A stretch of DNA of 64,000 bases from Candidatus Gastranaerophilales bacterium (lineage in GTDB: Bacteria > Cyanobacteriota > Vampirovibrionia > Gastranaerophilales > Gastranaerophilaceae): contig CANQLG010000005.1 of NCBI GenBank assembly GCA_947624645.1, forward strand, positions 28,104 to 92,103, read 5' to 3'. Every line of letters begins with the position of its first letter. Position 1 is the stretch's first letter. Positions 25,389-34,702 of this stretch are shown piece by piece. Both the position numbers and the translations under genes were made by a program. The notes beneath the pieces were generated by a model. The model did no database searches and was not told the DNA's origin. It worked only from the letters and a program-made list of their open reading frames with translations.

Positions 25389-27254
25389 ATGAAAAATATC
25401 TTTAAACAGTTATATACGAGTATGGTTGCTATTAGTGCGGTGTTTCTAATATCGCCTAATATTATTTACGCAGCAGCTGATGATATCCAATCTGAGATAT
25501 CGGATTCTTCAAAAATTTCGAAGATTGAATTTGAAGGAAACCATCTTATTAAAGAATCTGATATTGTAAAAGTTATGAATATGCAGATTGGGGATACATA
25601 CAGTAAAGATTTGGTACAACAAAATTTAAAAGCAATATATAAGACGGGATATTTCTCCGAAAAAATGAAAGCAATACCGATTCCAACTGATGAAGATTCA
25701 TTAACTTTAAGAATATATTTGGAAGAAAATATCCCTATAACAGGGTTTTCAGTTAGCGGAAATAGTGTGGTATCAACCGGTGCCATTTTAACAATATTGA
25801 ATCCATTGGAAGGTCAACCTCAAAATTTAACGACATTATCGGATGCTGTTGCAAAAATAGAGGATTTGTATGCATCTAAAGGGTATGTTTTGGCTAAAGT
25901 TTCTAATGTACAGGATGACCCTGACGGATGTGTTAATATTGAAATCGAAGAAGGTATAATTAATTCTATTGCATTTGAAGGTAATAAAAAGACTAAAGAT
26001 TTCGTAATTGAAAGAAATATATTATCAACTCCGGGCAGTGTATATAATGAAAATACATTAAAAGCGGATTTAATGAGATTATACTCTACACAAGCTTTTA
26101 GAGATGTAAACAGAAAAATTGAGAAAAGTGATGAAGGTCCTAATTTGTATGATGTAACAATAGTATTGGAAGAACAAAGAACAGGTACAATATCATTAGG
26201 TGGTGGTTTGGATACTGCAACGGGGTTATTCGGACAAGCGGGTTTTGTTGAAAATAACTTTATGGGCAACGGTCAAAGGGTTGGAATAAACTTTATGGCA
26301 GGGACCGGCGTAATTATGTCAGATAGTTCAACATTAGATCATGCAAATTTACAAGCAGAAGTAAGTTTCTTTGAGCCAAGATTAAGAGGATCTGAAAATT
26401 CATTGTTGGTTAAAGCTTTTGCCAGAGATTTCGGCAGTTATCAGGTGCCGTTAGCTATTGAACAAAGATTCGGTGCTGATGTTGTTGTATCACGTCCGTT
26501 TAAAACTTATAAAAATTTAACAGGTTCGATAAAATTTGGCGGTGAATATATAAAAGTAAAAGAAGGTGCAAGCAGCAAAATTGCTCGTTTGTATAATGCT
26601 CACAATATTCCGATATCGGAGCGTTCTAAACAATTACAAGGCGGTACATATTTTACTCTCGGTCCGAGCTTGGTTTATGATACAAGAGATAATATGTTAA
26701 ATCCCAGAAATGGTGTACTTGCTACTTTGAGATATAGCGAAAATGTTAATTTAACTGATTTGGATTATACCCATGGAACTTTGTCTGCCGGGATAAAAAA
26801 ATATTTCCCTGTTATGAAAAAATCATCATTCTCGCTATTGGCTCGTGCTGCGGGTAAAATTCATGGGGATATGCCTGAAGTTATGGCATATAGTTTAGGC
26901 GGACCTTATACAGTAAGAGGTTACAGAATGAGTACAATCGGTACCGGTGAAGGATTTATGATGGCTAGTGCTGAGTTGACTACTCCGTTCTTTTTCTTAG
27001 ATAGAATTGAAAAAGCTCAATTCTTGGATAATATCAAATTTACAATGTTTGTTGATGCGGGGCATTTGTTTAACGGCTCAATTACAAACAGATTATATAA
27101 TAGACCCGAATATGGTATTGCAGGCGGTATCGGTATCAAGATGTTTATCCCCGGTGTTGGTCCTTTATCTATTGATTATGGTATTCCGTTTACTAATGTC
27201 GGCAGTGGCAATAAACGAGGTGCTTTCTCGTTTGGCGTCGGGGATATGTTCTAA
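25389..27254 (+). CDS. bamA: BamA/Omp85 outer-membrane assembly protein
   Basis: 621 residues. A signal peptide (residues 1-29, ending in IIYAAA) is followed by three POTRA repeats, with the 'G(N/K)' turn phrases IEFEGNHLIKESDIVK (near 45), FSVSGNSVVSTGAI (near 120) and IAFEGNKKTKDFVIER (near 200). A 16-strand barrel comes next. PYTVRGYRMS near residue 507 is the VRGY/F-type motif of lid loop L6. The last residue is Phe, the barrel assembly signal. BamA folds outer-membrane proteins. It is shorter than the five-POTRA enterobacterial form. The stop overlaps the next start (TAATG). Confidence 0.92.
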   Translation: MKNIFKQLYTSMVAISAVFLISPNIIYAAADDIQSEISDSSKISKIEFEGNHLIKESDIVKVMNMQIGDTYSKDLVQQNLKAIYKTGYFSEKMKAIPIPTDEDSLTLRIYLEENIPITGFSVSGNSVVSTGAILTILNPLEGQPQNLTTLSDAVAKIEDLYASKGYVLAKVSNVQDDPDGCVNIEIEEGIINSIAFEGNKKTKDFVIERNILSTPGSVYNENTLKADLMRLYSTQAFRDVNRKIEKSDEGPNLYDVTIVLEEQRTGTISLGGGLDTATGLFGQAGFVENNFMGNGQRVGINFMAGTGVIMSDSSTLDHANLQAEVSFFEPRLRGSENSLLVKAFARDFGSYQVPLAIEQRFGADVVVSRPFKTYKNLTGSIKFGGEYIKVKEGASSKIARLYNAHNIPISERSKQLQGGTYFTLGPSLVYDTRDNMLNPRNGVLATLRYSENVNLTDLDYTHGTLSAGIKKYFPVMKKSSFSLLARAAGKIHGDMPEVMAYSLGGPYTVRGYRMSTIGTGEGFMMASAELTTPFFFLDRIEKAQFLDNIKFTMFVDAGHLFNGSITNRLYNRPEYGIAGGIGIKMFIPGVGPLSIDYGIPFTNVGSGNKRGAFSFGVGDMF

Positions 27255-27721
27255 TGTCATTTTCCGTATTATGTAATAATTTAAATGACACGGAAAATTT
27301 GGCTTCAAATTTTGCATCGGCAGTTAAAAATTCGGGAGCTTTCGTTTCTATGTTTGGTGATGTCGGAGCAGGCAAGACAGCTTTTGCTAAACTAGTGTGT
27401 AAGTATTTACAAGTTAAAGAAAAAGTTACCAGTCCCAGTTTTGTTATTTTGAATGAATATAAATCGGGTGAAATACCAGTTTATCATTTTGATTTATACA
27501 GATTGGAAAATGAGGGTATAAAAACAATTATTAATGAACTTGAAGAGTATTCTGAGGGTAAAATATTAACGTTTGTCGAATGGGCACAATTTTCTCGGGA
27601 TACTTTGCCTTTTGACAGAATAGAGCTTAATATTAATTATATTGATGAAAATAAACGCGAATTTATTTTTACGGCTTTCGGGGCTAAAAGTTCAGAAATT
27701 TTAAAAAGGTTGTCTGTATGA
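27254..27721 (+). CDS. tsaE: tRNA N6-threonylcarbamoyladenosine ATPase TsaE
   Basis: 155 residues. The Walker A motif FGDVGAGKTAF is at residues 34-44. SPSFVILNEYKSGE with VYHFDLYRLEN near residue 75 gives the DLYR signature, and FVEWAQF comes near residue 110. TsaE is the ATPase of the TsaB-TsaD-TsaE complex that puts t6A at position 37 of ANN-decoding tRNAs. TsaB follows with a 4-nt overlap. TsaD is not in the window. Confidence 0.94.
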   Translation: MSFSVLCNNLNDTENLASNFASAVKNSGAFVSMFGDVGAGKTAFAKLVCKYLQVKEKVTSPSFVILNEYKSGEIPVYHFDLYRLENEGIKTIINELEEYSEGKILTFVEWAQFSRDTLPFDRIELNINYIDENKREFIFTAFGAKSSEILKRLSV

Positions 27722-28377
27722 ATATATTGGTTTTTGATACTTGTTTTGATAAATCATATATAGTCTTAAAAAAGGACGATAAAATTTTAGAGTCTAAAAT
27801 ATTGGTTAGTACAGACGATAATTATCATAGTGTTTTTTTAATACCTGAAATAAAAAATCTGCTATGTAAGTATAATTTATATATAAAAGATTTGGATGCA
27901 ATTGGAGTGGATATAGGACCGGGAAGTTTTACCGGGATTAGAGCAGGTATTACCATTGCAAGAGTGCTATGTCAGCAATTTAGTATAAAACTTTTGGGTT
28001 TTTCTTCTTTGAAAATATTATCGTGTCTATATAATACTGATGTTATAGTTGCTCTTGATGCCCGTAAAAATAAAGTATATTTTGCAAAATACTGTAATAA
28101 TGAAACGGTTATTCCTCCGACTTTGATTGATAAAAACGAGTTAATTAGTAATATTAAAAATGAAAAAATTATAACAGATGAGTCCATATATGATTTTTTA
28201 GCCGAAAATGGTATAAATTCTTTTAATTTTCAAAAATCAAATATTAATTTCGGAATTTACCTTGCTGAATTAGTTTCTTCAAATATTAATAAAGAAGATT
28301 ATAATTGGGCTAAAATAAAACCGTTATATATACAGCCGCCATCTATAACAAAAGTGAAAGAGAATAATAATGTATAA
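27718..28377 (+). CDS. tsaB: tRNA threonylcarbamoyladenosine subunit TsaB
   Basis: 219 residues. The ASKHA fold opening ILVFDTCFDKSYI and the family signature GVDIGPGSFTGIRAGITIARVL (residues 63-84) are present. TsaB is the non-catalytic partner of TsaD in t6A synthesis. The C-terminal part ends in LYIQPPSITK, also usual. It overlaps tsaE by 4 nt and the next gene by 8 nt, so it belongs to the bamA-tsaE-tsaB-zinc-ribbon operon. Confidence 0.93.
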   Translation: MNILVFDTCFDKSYIVLKKDDKILESKILVSTDDNYHSVFLIPEIKNLLCKYNLYIKDLDAIGVDIGPGSFTGIRAGITIARVLCQQFSIKLLGFSSLKILSCLYNTDVIVALDARKNKVYFAKYCNNETVIPPTLIDKNELISNIKNEKIITDESIYDFLAENGINSFNFQKSNINFGIYLAELVSSNINKEDYNWAKIKPLYIQPPSITKVKENNNV

Positions 28378-28651
28378 TTATCAATTATCAGGGTGTATCA
28401 GTATATTTTTTATTTTACTTTTTGTTTTATTGTTCGCAAAACAGCTTTTTTTTATTGCACTTGCAATTTTTATACTAATAGTTGCAGCATATTACGTTTA
28501 TTATTTATATGACATGATAAAAAGAAAAAATAAGGAAAAAGACTTAATGAACCCTCAAATGGGAGAAGTTTATAAAATATGTCCTTATTGTAATGCAAGT
28601 GTTAAAGTAACCGCTAAAACATGTCCTAATTGTAATCATGCGTTGAATTAA
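28370..28651 (+). CDS. Small membrane protein with C-terminal zinc ribbon
   Basis: 93 residues. Two membrane helices (near residues 9-25 and 28-46) are followed by a basic cytosolic stretch and the zinc ribbon CPYCNASVKVTAKTCPNC (two CxxC pairs, near residues 71-88). It overlaps tsaB by 8 nt. Similar small zinc-ribbon membrane proteins are widespread with no settled role. It is the last gene of the operon, ahead of a shared terminator. Confidence 0.8.
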   Translation: MYNYQLSGCISIFFILLFVLLFAKQLFFIALAIFILIVAAYYVYYLYDMIKRKNKEKDLMNPQMGEVYKICPYCNASVKVTAKTCPNCNHALN

Positions 28652-28663
28652 AAAATAACAAAT

Positions 28664-28698
28664 AAAAAACGGAGTCGATTGCTCAACTCCGTTTTTAT
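28664..28698. terminator. Bidirectional terminator between the bamA operon and HU
   Basis: Stem AAAAACGGAGT paired with ACTCCGTTTTT around a 10-nt loop, with A and T tracts on both sides, between convergent genes. Confidence 0.88.
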
Positions 28699-28709
28699 AA
28701 TAAAGACAA

Positions 28710-28982
28710 CTATTTTACAGCGTCTTTGAATTTTTTACCAGCTGAGAAAGCAGGAACTGTTTTAGCAGCGATTTTAATAGCTGCGCCTGTTTGAGGATTA
28801 CGACCTGTTCTAGCTTTTCTTTTACGAGCTTCGAAAGTACCAAAACCAACTAAAGTAACTTTCTTACCTTTAGCAACAGTTTTTTGTACTGTGTCAATTG
28901 TTGCGCTTAATACATCAGCAGCAGCTTTTTGTGAAACTTTTGCTTTTTTTGCAACTTCTTTTACTAATTCTTCTTTGTTCAT
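28710..28982 (-). CDS. hup: HU-family DNA-binding protein
   Basis: 90 residues, the standard length. KEELVKEVAKKAKVSQKAAADVL at the start is the HU dimer helix, KKVTLVGFGTFE near residue 43 leads into the DNA-binding arm RKRKARTGRNPQTGAAIKI, and VPAFSAGKKFKDAV closes it. HU is a nucleoid protein that bends DNA. The start is preceded by AGGAGG and the promoter is identifiable. This copy is presumably the housekeeping one, though others may exist. Confidence 0.96.
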   Translation of the reverse strand: MNKEELVKEVAKKAKVSQKAAADVLSATIDTVQKTVAKGKKVTLVGFGTFEARKRKARTGRNPQTGAAIKIAAKTVPAFSAGKKFKDAVK

Positions 28983-29010
28983 ATGAACCTCCTCTTGTAT
29001 TACAAATTTT

Positions 29011-29038
29011 ATTATACTTATATTTCAAGTTTTGGCAA
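29011..29038 (-). promoter_or_regulatory. Promoter of hup
   Basis: Read on the minus strand: TTGCCA, a 16-nt spacer and a perfect TATAAT, then about 30 nt to the ATG with AGGAGG. This is a normal leadered sigma-70-type promoter, in contrast to the leaderless ones in the window. Confidence 0.7.
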
Positions 29039-29087
29039 TAGTTTTAACAAAAATTTATATGAAAATACTTGAAATGGTTTATTTTTG

Positions 29088-30614
29088 TTATTTTGTTACA
29101 GTAAAAACAATAATTTCAGCAGGCTTCAATTTCGCTTTAAATGTCGAATTGGTAAAGATTTTATTATCTTTGTCTTTTATAAAATTAATTTTTGATTTAT
29201 TATTAATGTTTTTTAAATTAACTGTTACATCTTCAGAATTAGCAAGATTTCTGTTAATAATTATTACAACGGCTCTGTTATTATATTTTCTTTGGTAGGC
29301 AAAAATTCTGTTGTTATTTGTTTTTAGCGGGATAAATTTACCTTTTGTAATTACATCCTTAAATTCATTTCTTAAATTCATAGCCGGAATCTGCTCTTTT
29401 ACAAGAATATCCGAATCAGAACCCGGTTTTCTTGAAAAATTGAAAATATCAATTTGCCCTTGATGAACATAATAATATCCGTCATCAGTGTATGAAACGG
29501 ATGCTTTTTTATTTGAATAAGGATAAACATAATCATCTGCTTGCAAAAAACCATCCACATAATATGGGTTTAGGGGGAGTGTGGCATTAAGCCAAATAAT
29601 AATTTTTGAATAATTTTCACCGCCAACCAATAGGGGGCTTTTTTCGTCATGAGTTTCAAAACTGCCTATTACAGATTTTTTTTCATTATATTTTTTTAGT
29701 ACTTTTGCTCTGCTTTCTATCGAGTTTTTTAAGTCATCCATAGTTGTCCAATGTTTTAACTCGAAAAAATCTCCGTAATATCCGTCAAATCCTGCTTCCA
29801 AAAGCTTTTTATAATCGGTAAAATATGCTTTATCGGACGCAGGTTTTGTCCAACTTTCTGAAGCTTCAGCTAAAAATAAAAAATCAGGATTCTTTTCTCT
29901 TGCAAATTTTATTAATTCTTTCCAAAATATAAATGGTTTAATTGTAGCTACATCAGCCCTGATTCCGTCAGCTCCGAGTTTTATTATCATACTTATAAAT
30001 ACTTTATGCAAAACAAATATATCAGAATTTAATAGTGAAGTGTCATCAGCAACTTTAAATAATCTGACATCAAACCAATCAGATGGTACATAAGGAGTTC
30101 CGTCTTCGTTCGTTACAAATAAATCAGGACGATTTATAAATAAATCATAGGCTCCGCAACTGGGTAAATCAATTATTACTTTTATTCCTCGGTCATGGCA
30201 TGCCTGTATAAATAATTTTGCCTGCTCTTTTATATGCAAATCACTTTGAGAATCTTCAAGCTGTTTATTTAATGTTGTAAAATCCGAAATTGCATACAAG
30301 GAACCTGCCGTACCAAGTGCTTTTATTTTACCGACAGGCGTAACGGGCAGAAGATGGATTGTATTTATTCCGAGGTTTTTTAATTCGTCCAGTCGATCGA
30401 TAGCATTTATAAATGAGCCTGAGTTTTCACCTAACGAAAAATCAATTATTCCGTTTCCGTTTTTATCATTGGCATTAAATGTTCTTATATTTAAAGAATA
30501 TATTACTGCTTCATTGTTTTGGAACATTTCACGCAGATTTTTTCCCTCTGAACAAGCAGGGTTTATTATTGAAAATAGAATTATTAACGATATTAAAATT
30601 TTATTGATTCTCAT
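29088..30614 (-). CDS. Secreted GH13 alpha-amylase-family enzyme
   Basis: 508 residues from the ATG at 30614; TATACT lies 6 nt before it, and the seven residues of a longer reading precede the signal peptide. Residues 1-20 form a signal peptide that ends in PAC, so a lipoprotein is possible, though the box is weak. GH13 region II is GIRADVA (nucleophile D221), region III FLAEASESW (acid E250), region IV FETHDE (H322, D323). Region I, usually DxxxNH, reads DLPSCG here, an odd loss. Alpha-glucan hydrolysis outside the cytoplasm is likely; the exact substrate is open. Confidence 0.85.
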   Translation of the reverse strand: MRINKILISLIILFSIINPACSEGKNLREMFQNNEAVIYSLNIRTFNANDKNGNGIIDFSLGENSGSFINAIDRLDELKNLGINTIHLLPVTPVGKIKALGTAGSLYAISDFTTLNKQLEDSQSDLHIKEQAKLFIQACHDRGIKVIIDLPSCGAYDLFINRPDLFVTNEDGTPYVPSDWFDVRLFKVADDTSLLNSDIFVLHKVFISMIIKLGADGIRADVATIKPFIFWKELIKFAREKNPDFLFLAEASESWTKPASDKAYFTDYKKLLEAGFDGYYGDFFELKHWTTMDDLKNSIESRAKVLKKYNEKKSVIGSFETHDEKSPLLVGGENYSKIIIWLNATLPLNPYYVDGFLQADDYVYPYSNKKASVSYTDDGYYYVHQGQIDIFNFSRKPGSDSDILVKEQIPAMNLRNEFKDVITKGKFIPLKTNNNRIFAYQRKYNNRAVVIIINRNLANSEDVTVNLKNINNKSKINFIKDKDNKIFTNSTFKAKLKPAEIIVFTVTK

Positions 30615-30629
30615 AAAATTAGTATAACA
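30615..30629 (-). promoter_or_regulatory. Extended -10 giving a leaderless start for the GH13 gene
   Basis: On the minus strand TGT-TATACT ends exactly 6 nt before the ATG at 30614. No convincing -35 is visible, as with TGn promoters, and there is no Shine-Dalgarno. The position favours 30614 as the true start. Confidence 0.5.
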
Positions 30630-30681
30630 TGACATGAAATTATCTTTGTCTTATAATTTCTTAGGATAGTAAGAGGCTTTT

Positions 30682-31722
30682 ATGAAAGATAAATTAGAAC
30701 AAATTTTAGTTGATGCGACCAAAGAGATTAATAATGCAGAATCAGTGCAATCACTTGATGATGTAAGATTGAAATATTTAAGCAGAAAAGGTGAACTTAA
30801 TTCCATTAAGAAAAATCTTAAGGACTTATCAGATGAAGATAAAAGAATTGTAGGCTCACTCGCAAATACTGTTTCAAATCAACTTGAAGATTTAATAAAA
30901 AACAAAAGTGAAGAATTATATAAAATTGAATTAGATAAAAAATTAGAAAATGAAAAAATTGATATAACTTTACCTTCAGATTTTAGAATGCAAGGCAGGG
31001 TTCATCCTTTAACTCAGACTATTAATGAAATAGTTGAAATATTTAACGGTTTGGGTTTTTCCGTTATGGCTTCCGAAAACAGCCCCGAAGTTGAAACCGA
31101 GTATATAAATTTTGACATGCTTAATTTCCCTCCGAATCACCCTGCAAAAGATATGCAAGATACATTCTATACAAAAGTTGCTCCGAATGTAATTTTAAGA
31201 AGCCAAACTTCAGGAGCACAGATTAGACAAATGCTTAATCAAAAACCTCCCGTAAGAGTTATATCTCCGGGACGTGTATACAGATGCGAGTCAGTTAGTG
31301 CAAGAAAAAATAATTTATTTCATCAAATAGAGGGATTGCTTGTTGATAAGGATATAACTTTTGCCGATTTAAAAGGTATATTAAATGAATTTATAAGATT
31401 ATATTTTGGTTCATCAAGACCTACAAGATTTAGAGCAAGCTATTTCCCGTTCACAGAACCCAGTGCGGAAGTTGATGTACAGTGTATTATGTGCGGTGGC
31501 AAGGGCTGCAGAACATGTTCCGGAACGGGTTGGCTCGAAGTTCTTGGGGCAGGCATGGTTCATGCTAATGTACTCAGAAATGTCGGAATTGATCCTGAAA
31601 TATATTCGGGATTTGCTTTCGGCATGGGTGTTGAACGTCTTACTATGCTAAAATATGCTATAAATGATATCCGTTTATTTTTCAATAATGATAACAGATT
31701 TCTTAATCAATTTAGGTTATAA
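30682..31722 (+). CDS. pheS: Phenylalanyl-tRNA synthetase alpha subunit
   Basis: 346 residues. An N-terminal coiled-coil arm is followed by the class II core. Motif 2 is SPGRVYRCESVSARKNN with FHQIEG (near residues 194-218), and motif 3 GFAFGMGVERLTMLKY is near residue 315. A Cys-rich loop (CIMCGGKGCRTC) lies between, a known but variable insertion. The start has AGAGG seven bases before it. The beta subunit gene pheT does not follow; the next gene is a HEAT-repeat protein, so the pair is split in this genome. Confidence 0.96.
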   Translation: MKDKLEQILVDATKEINNAESVQSLDDVRLKYLSRKGELNSIKKNLKDLSDEDKRIVGSLANTVSNQLEDLIKNKSEELYKIELDKKLENEKIDITLPSDFRMQGRVHPLTQTINEIVEIFNGLGFSVMASENSPEVETEYINFDMLNFPPNHPAKDMQDTFYTKVAPNVILRSQTSGAQIRQMLNQKPPVRVISPGRVYRCESVSARKNNLFHQIEGLLVDKDITFADLKGILNEFIRLYFGSSRPTRFRASYFPFTEPSAEVDVQCIMCGGKGCRTCSGTGWLEVLGAGMVHANVLRNVGIDPEIYSGFAFGMGVERLTMLKYAINDIRLFFNNDNRFLNQFRL

Positions 31723-31781
31723 ATACTTGATATAGTTCTGTGTTTCTTATATCCTATACATGTAATAACATTGTGTATCGT

Positions 31782-32756
31782 ATGGAAGAACAAGAAAATT
31801 TACCGTTTGAAAAGTTAGCTTTGGAGTGTGAAATTGTCGATTCTTCAAATCCTAAAGGGTCGATAGATAAAATTCTTTCCTTATCAAAAGATTACCCGAG
31901 TGAATATCTTGTATTAATATATAACTATTTTTTTGAACACTCAAATAACTATGAAATTTTAATGTTTCTTTTGCAAAAAATTGATAAATATAAGGATAAA
32001 TCTTCAAGAGGAGTATTAATAGATTCTCTTATAATGAAGGATAAACTTGCGCAAAGAATCAAAGACCCAGACAGTATTACAAGAATAAGAGTTAATATTA
32101 CAAAGGCACTGGCAAATACAAAAGATTCTCAAGCCGTTTATCCTTTATTGTATTGTTTAAACTCTAAAGATGAAAATTACAAAGTAAAATTGTCATGCGC
32201 TGATGCATTAGGTAAAATAGGCGATAAATATGCTGTATTACCTTTAATGAATATAGTTGAAGACGAAACGGAATCATCATTGTATGTAAAAGAATCGGCA
32301 GTATCGGCTCTCGGGATGATAGGTGACGAAAAGGCAGTTGACTCTTTGGTTTCAATATTGGAAAGTAAAAAAGGCTTGGTGGATAAATTTACTTTCTTAA
32401 AAGAAAGAGCATTGGAAGCTTTAAATAAATTAAATTTTAAAGGCGATAGAGTATTTAATGCCCTTGTTAAATCTTTGAGAGATGATTCACCTCAAGTAAG
32501 GATTAATGCTATTGAAGTATTAATGAACTCCGATGATGACAGGGCAGTTGATTTGATAAAAGGTATGCTTGATGATTCTAATAAAGATGTTGTTCAAAAC
32601 GCTGTCATTGCTTTATATAATCTTTTAGGTGATGATGTTTTAAATGAAATAATAAATAATGAAAATATATCTCAAACTGCAAAGCAAGAAGCGATAAATC
32701 TTCAGGAGGATTTACGAAAAGAAGATTTTGATGAGGAGAATAACTCAGATGAATAA
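31782..32756 (+). CDS. HEAT-repeat (PBS lyase-like) protein
   Basis: 324 residues from the ATG at 31782; a GTG 42 nt upstream gives an odd N-terminus. The body is a run of helical repeats of about 31 residues. Examples are 'RIRVNITKALANTKDSQAVYPLLYC', 'KVKLSCADALGKIGDKYAVLPLM' and 'YVKESAVSALGMIGDEKAVDSLV'. These are the E-Z type HEAT repeats of phycobilin lyases and of general scaffold proteins. No signal peptide is seen. The 3' end overlaps queC by 8 nt, so they are probably co-transcribed. It is a protein-binding scaffold by inference. Confidence 0.82.
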   Translation: MEEQENLPFEKLALECEIVDSSNPKGSIDKILSLSKDYPSEYLVLIYNYFFEHSNNYEILMFLLQKIDKYKDKSSRGVLIDSLIMKDKLAQRIKDPDSITRIRVNITKALANTKDSQAVYPLLYCLNSKDENYKVKLSCADALGKIGDKYAVLPLMNIVEDETESSLYVKESAVSALGMIGDEKAVDSLVSILESKKGLVDKFTFLKERALEALNKLNFKGDRVFNALVKSLRDDSPQVRINAIEVLMNSDDDRAVDLIKGMLDDSNKDVVQNAVIALYNLLGDDVLNEIINNENISQTAKQEAINLQEDLRKEDFDEENNSDE

Positions 32757-33429
32757 GTCACTGATATTATTATCCGGGGGCTTAGATTCAGTAGTAAGCC
32801 TTGCTGTGACCATAAATGATTTTGATTCCGTTATGGCAATTACTTTTAATTACGGACAAAAAGCTTTTCTATCAGAAAGAAATGCTTCCGAAAATATTGC
32901 AAAATTTTATAATATTGAACATAAAGTCATAGATTTACCTTGGTTAGAACAAATTTCAACTTCTTCATTAAATACAGATAAAGTGCCCGAAATTAAAAAT
33001 ACTGACCTTGATAATCCAGATATAACAAAAAAATCAGCCCAAAGCGTTTGGGTCCCGAATAGAAATGCTCTCTTTATAAATATAGCTGCTTGTTTTGCTG
33101 AAGCGTATGATTATAATTATATTATTCTTGGGGCTAATAAAGAAGAAGGTATGACCTTTAAAGATAATACAATCGAATTTATTAATGCTCAAAATAATCT
33201 GTTAAAATATTCCGTTAATAAAGATATAAAATTAATTGCTCCTTTAATTGAATATTCAAAAAAACAAATAGTTCAAAAAGCAATTGAGCTTAATATCCCA
33301 TTTGAATACATATACAGCTGCTATAAAAATGGCAAAAAACATTGCGGTGTTTGTGAATCTTGCCAAAGGTTAAAACGTTCTTTAGAATTAAATAACAGGC
33401 ATGATATAATAAATAAAATATTTGATTAG
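32749..33429 (+). CDS. queC: 7-cyano-7-deazaguanine synthase QueC
   Basis: 226 residues from the ATG at 32749 with AGGAG nine bases upstream. The PP-loop SGGLDS is at residues 9-14. Zinc cysteines occur in CYKNGKKHCGVCESC (three of the four residues are in the last stretch). QueC converts CDG to preQ0 in queuosine biosynthesis. The other queuosine genes are not in the window. The start overlaps the HEAT gene by 8 nt, and the DUF366 gene follows by 12 nt. Confidence 0.95.
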   Translation: MNKSLILLSGGLDSVVSLAVTINDFDSVMAITFNYGQKAFLSERNASENIAKFYNIEHKVIDLPWLEQISTSSLNTDKVPEIKNTDLDNPDITKKSAQSVWVPNRNALFINIAACFAEAYDYNYIILGANKEEGMTFKDNTIEFINAQNNLLKYSVNKDIKLIAPLIEYSKKQIVQKAIELNIPFEYIYSCYKNGKKHCGVCESCQRLKRSLELNNRHDIINKIFD

Positions 33430-33441
33430 GAACTTTGTGTT

Positions 33442-34005
33442 ATGGAAATATTATTTATTGATAAAGAACTTAAATATGATGGTACTCAGCTTAGTCCGCA
33501 TTGGATATATAAAAATTTTAAAATTAAAGGTGATGCAGTTGTAGCTTTTGTCGGAGAATGTGAAGTTAAACTTGAACATATGGTAGATATAGAAGATGTT
33601 ATTAACAATGAACCAATATACAGTAAAAAAATGCTTAATATAATAGAAGAAAATTTTCAATCTTCGCTTATAGAAACCGTATATAGACAAAGGCTGCTTG
33701 TAACAATAACAAAAGAACTGATAGAGAAAAATTATCCTCAGGTAAATATAACGAGAAGCGGGGATGATTTATATATAAAAGATAAAAAATTATCAGTATC
33801 AATAGCAACTAAATCAATAACATCCACTTTAATACATTTTGGAATAAACATAAATGCAGAAGGTGCCCCTATTGATGCAGCTGATTTGGTTAGTGATGTT
33901 GGTGTAAAAGATATTAAAAAATTTGCAAATGATTTGATTAGTGAATATAAAAAAGAAATTGAAGATATAAAATCTGCGACATCAAAAGTTCGGGGAGTAA
34001 TATAA
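33442..34005 (+). CDS. DUF366-family protein
   Basis: 187 residues. The signature 'LFIDKELKYDGTQLSPHWI' at the start, GDAVVAFVGECEVKLEHMVDIEDV (residues 30-53) and the later ITRSGDDLYIKDKKLSVSIAT match, from memory, the conserved proteins called DUF366. Function is unknown. It lies between queC and the SPOR gene with a one-base overlap (TAATG) to the latter. A role near deazaguanine modification is a guess based only on the queC neighbour. Confidence 0.8.
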   Translation: MEILFIDKELKYDGTQLSPHWIYKNFKIKGDAVVAFVGECEVKLEHMVDIEDVINNEPIYSKKMLNIIEENFQSSLIETVYRQRLLVTITKELIEKNYPQVNITRSGDDLYIKDKKLSVSIATKSITSTLIHFGININAEGAPIDAADLVSDVGVKDIKKFANDLISEYKKEIEDIKSATSKVRGVI

Positions 34006-34700
34006 TGTCAAATGAAGATATGCCTATAAAAAGAAAAAAACGTAAAAAAAAGAAAAGCTATGGTTTTGTATATTTATTTGCAGTCGTTTTTGTGGGTGCA
34101 CTATATTTGATTACGAATTTAATAAATTTATATTCTCCGAATATAGATGTAACAATTGGTGAAAATCCTGATTTAACATTAACTGATTCAGATATGGATG
34201 TAGAAATAAAATCGGTTGATGAGCGTTTGAAGTGGATTCAAATGGAAGATGATATGCCAACGGTGTCGGTAAAAGCATCTGAACTTAATAATACGGATGA
34301 AATAAAAGATTTTGATGATATTAATGTATCAGAGTCGGATAGTAATAAAGATAAAAAACAAGAAAATAAGATTATATCATCTCCGCCAAAACCTACTATG
34401 ACAGAAATAAAAAATGATAAAGATTTAAGGAAGGAAACTTCTTCGAATAAAGCTGTTGTACCATTACCTTCACCAAGTGTTACAAAAGTATATTTAGGGA
34501 AATTTTCCGGTATAGAAGAGGCAATGAATATTCAGAATAAAATAAGTAATGAAAATTCATCCATAATGCCGTTTGTAAAAGCATCAGACGGCGGGTATAT
34601 TGTACAATTAGGCTCATTTTCAGATCCGCAAAAAGCTCAAGCTTTAATTGATGAATTAACCTCAAAAGGATATTCTCCCAAAAAGCTTATAGAAAATTAA
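34005..34700 (+). CDS. SPOR-domain membrane protein
   Basis: 231 residues. A basic cytosolic tip (KRKKRKKKKS) precedes one membrane helix (residues 20-40). A disordered, acidic linker of about 100 residues follows, then a C-terminal SPOR domain (residues 155-228) with VTKVYLGKFSGIEEAM and YIVQLGSFSDPQKAQALIDELTSKG. SPOR domains bind septal peptidoglycan stripped of stem peptides, so a cell-division or septal role is likely. It overlaps the DUF366 stop by one base. Confidence 0.88.
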   Translation: MSNEDMPIKRKKRKKKKSYGFVYLFAVVFVGALYLITNLINLYSPNIDVTIGENPDLTLTDSDMDVEIKSVDERLKWIQMEDDMPTVSVKASELNNTDEIKDFDDINVSESDSNKDKKQENKIISSPPKPTMTEIKNDKDLRKETSSNKAVVPLPSPSVTKVYLGKFSGIEEAMNIQNKISNENSSIMPFVKASDGGYIVQLGSFSDPQKAQALIDELTSKGYSPKKLIEN

Positions 34701-34702
34701 AA

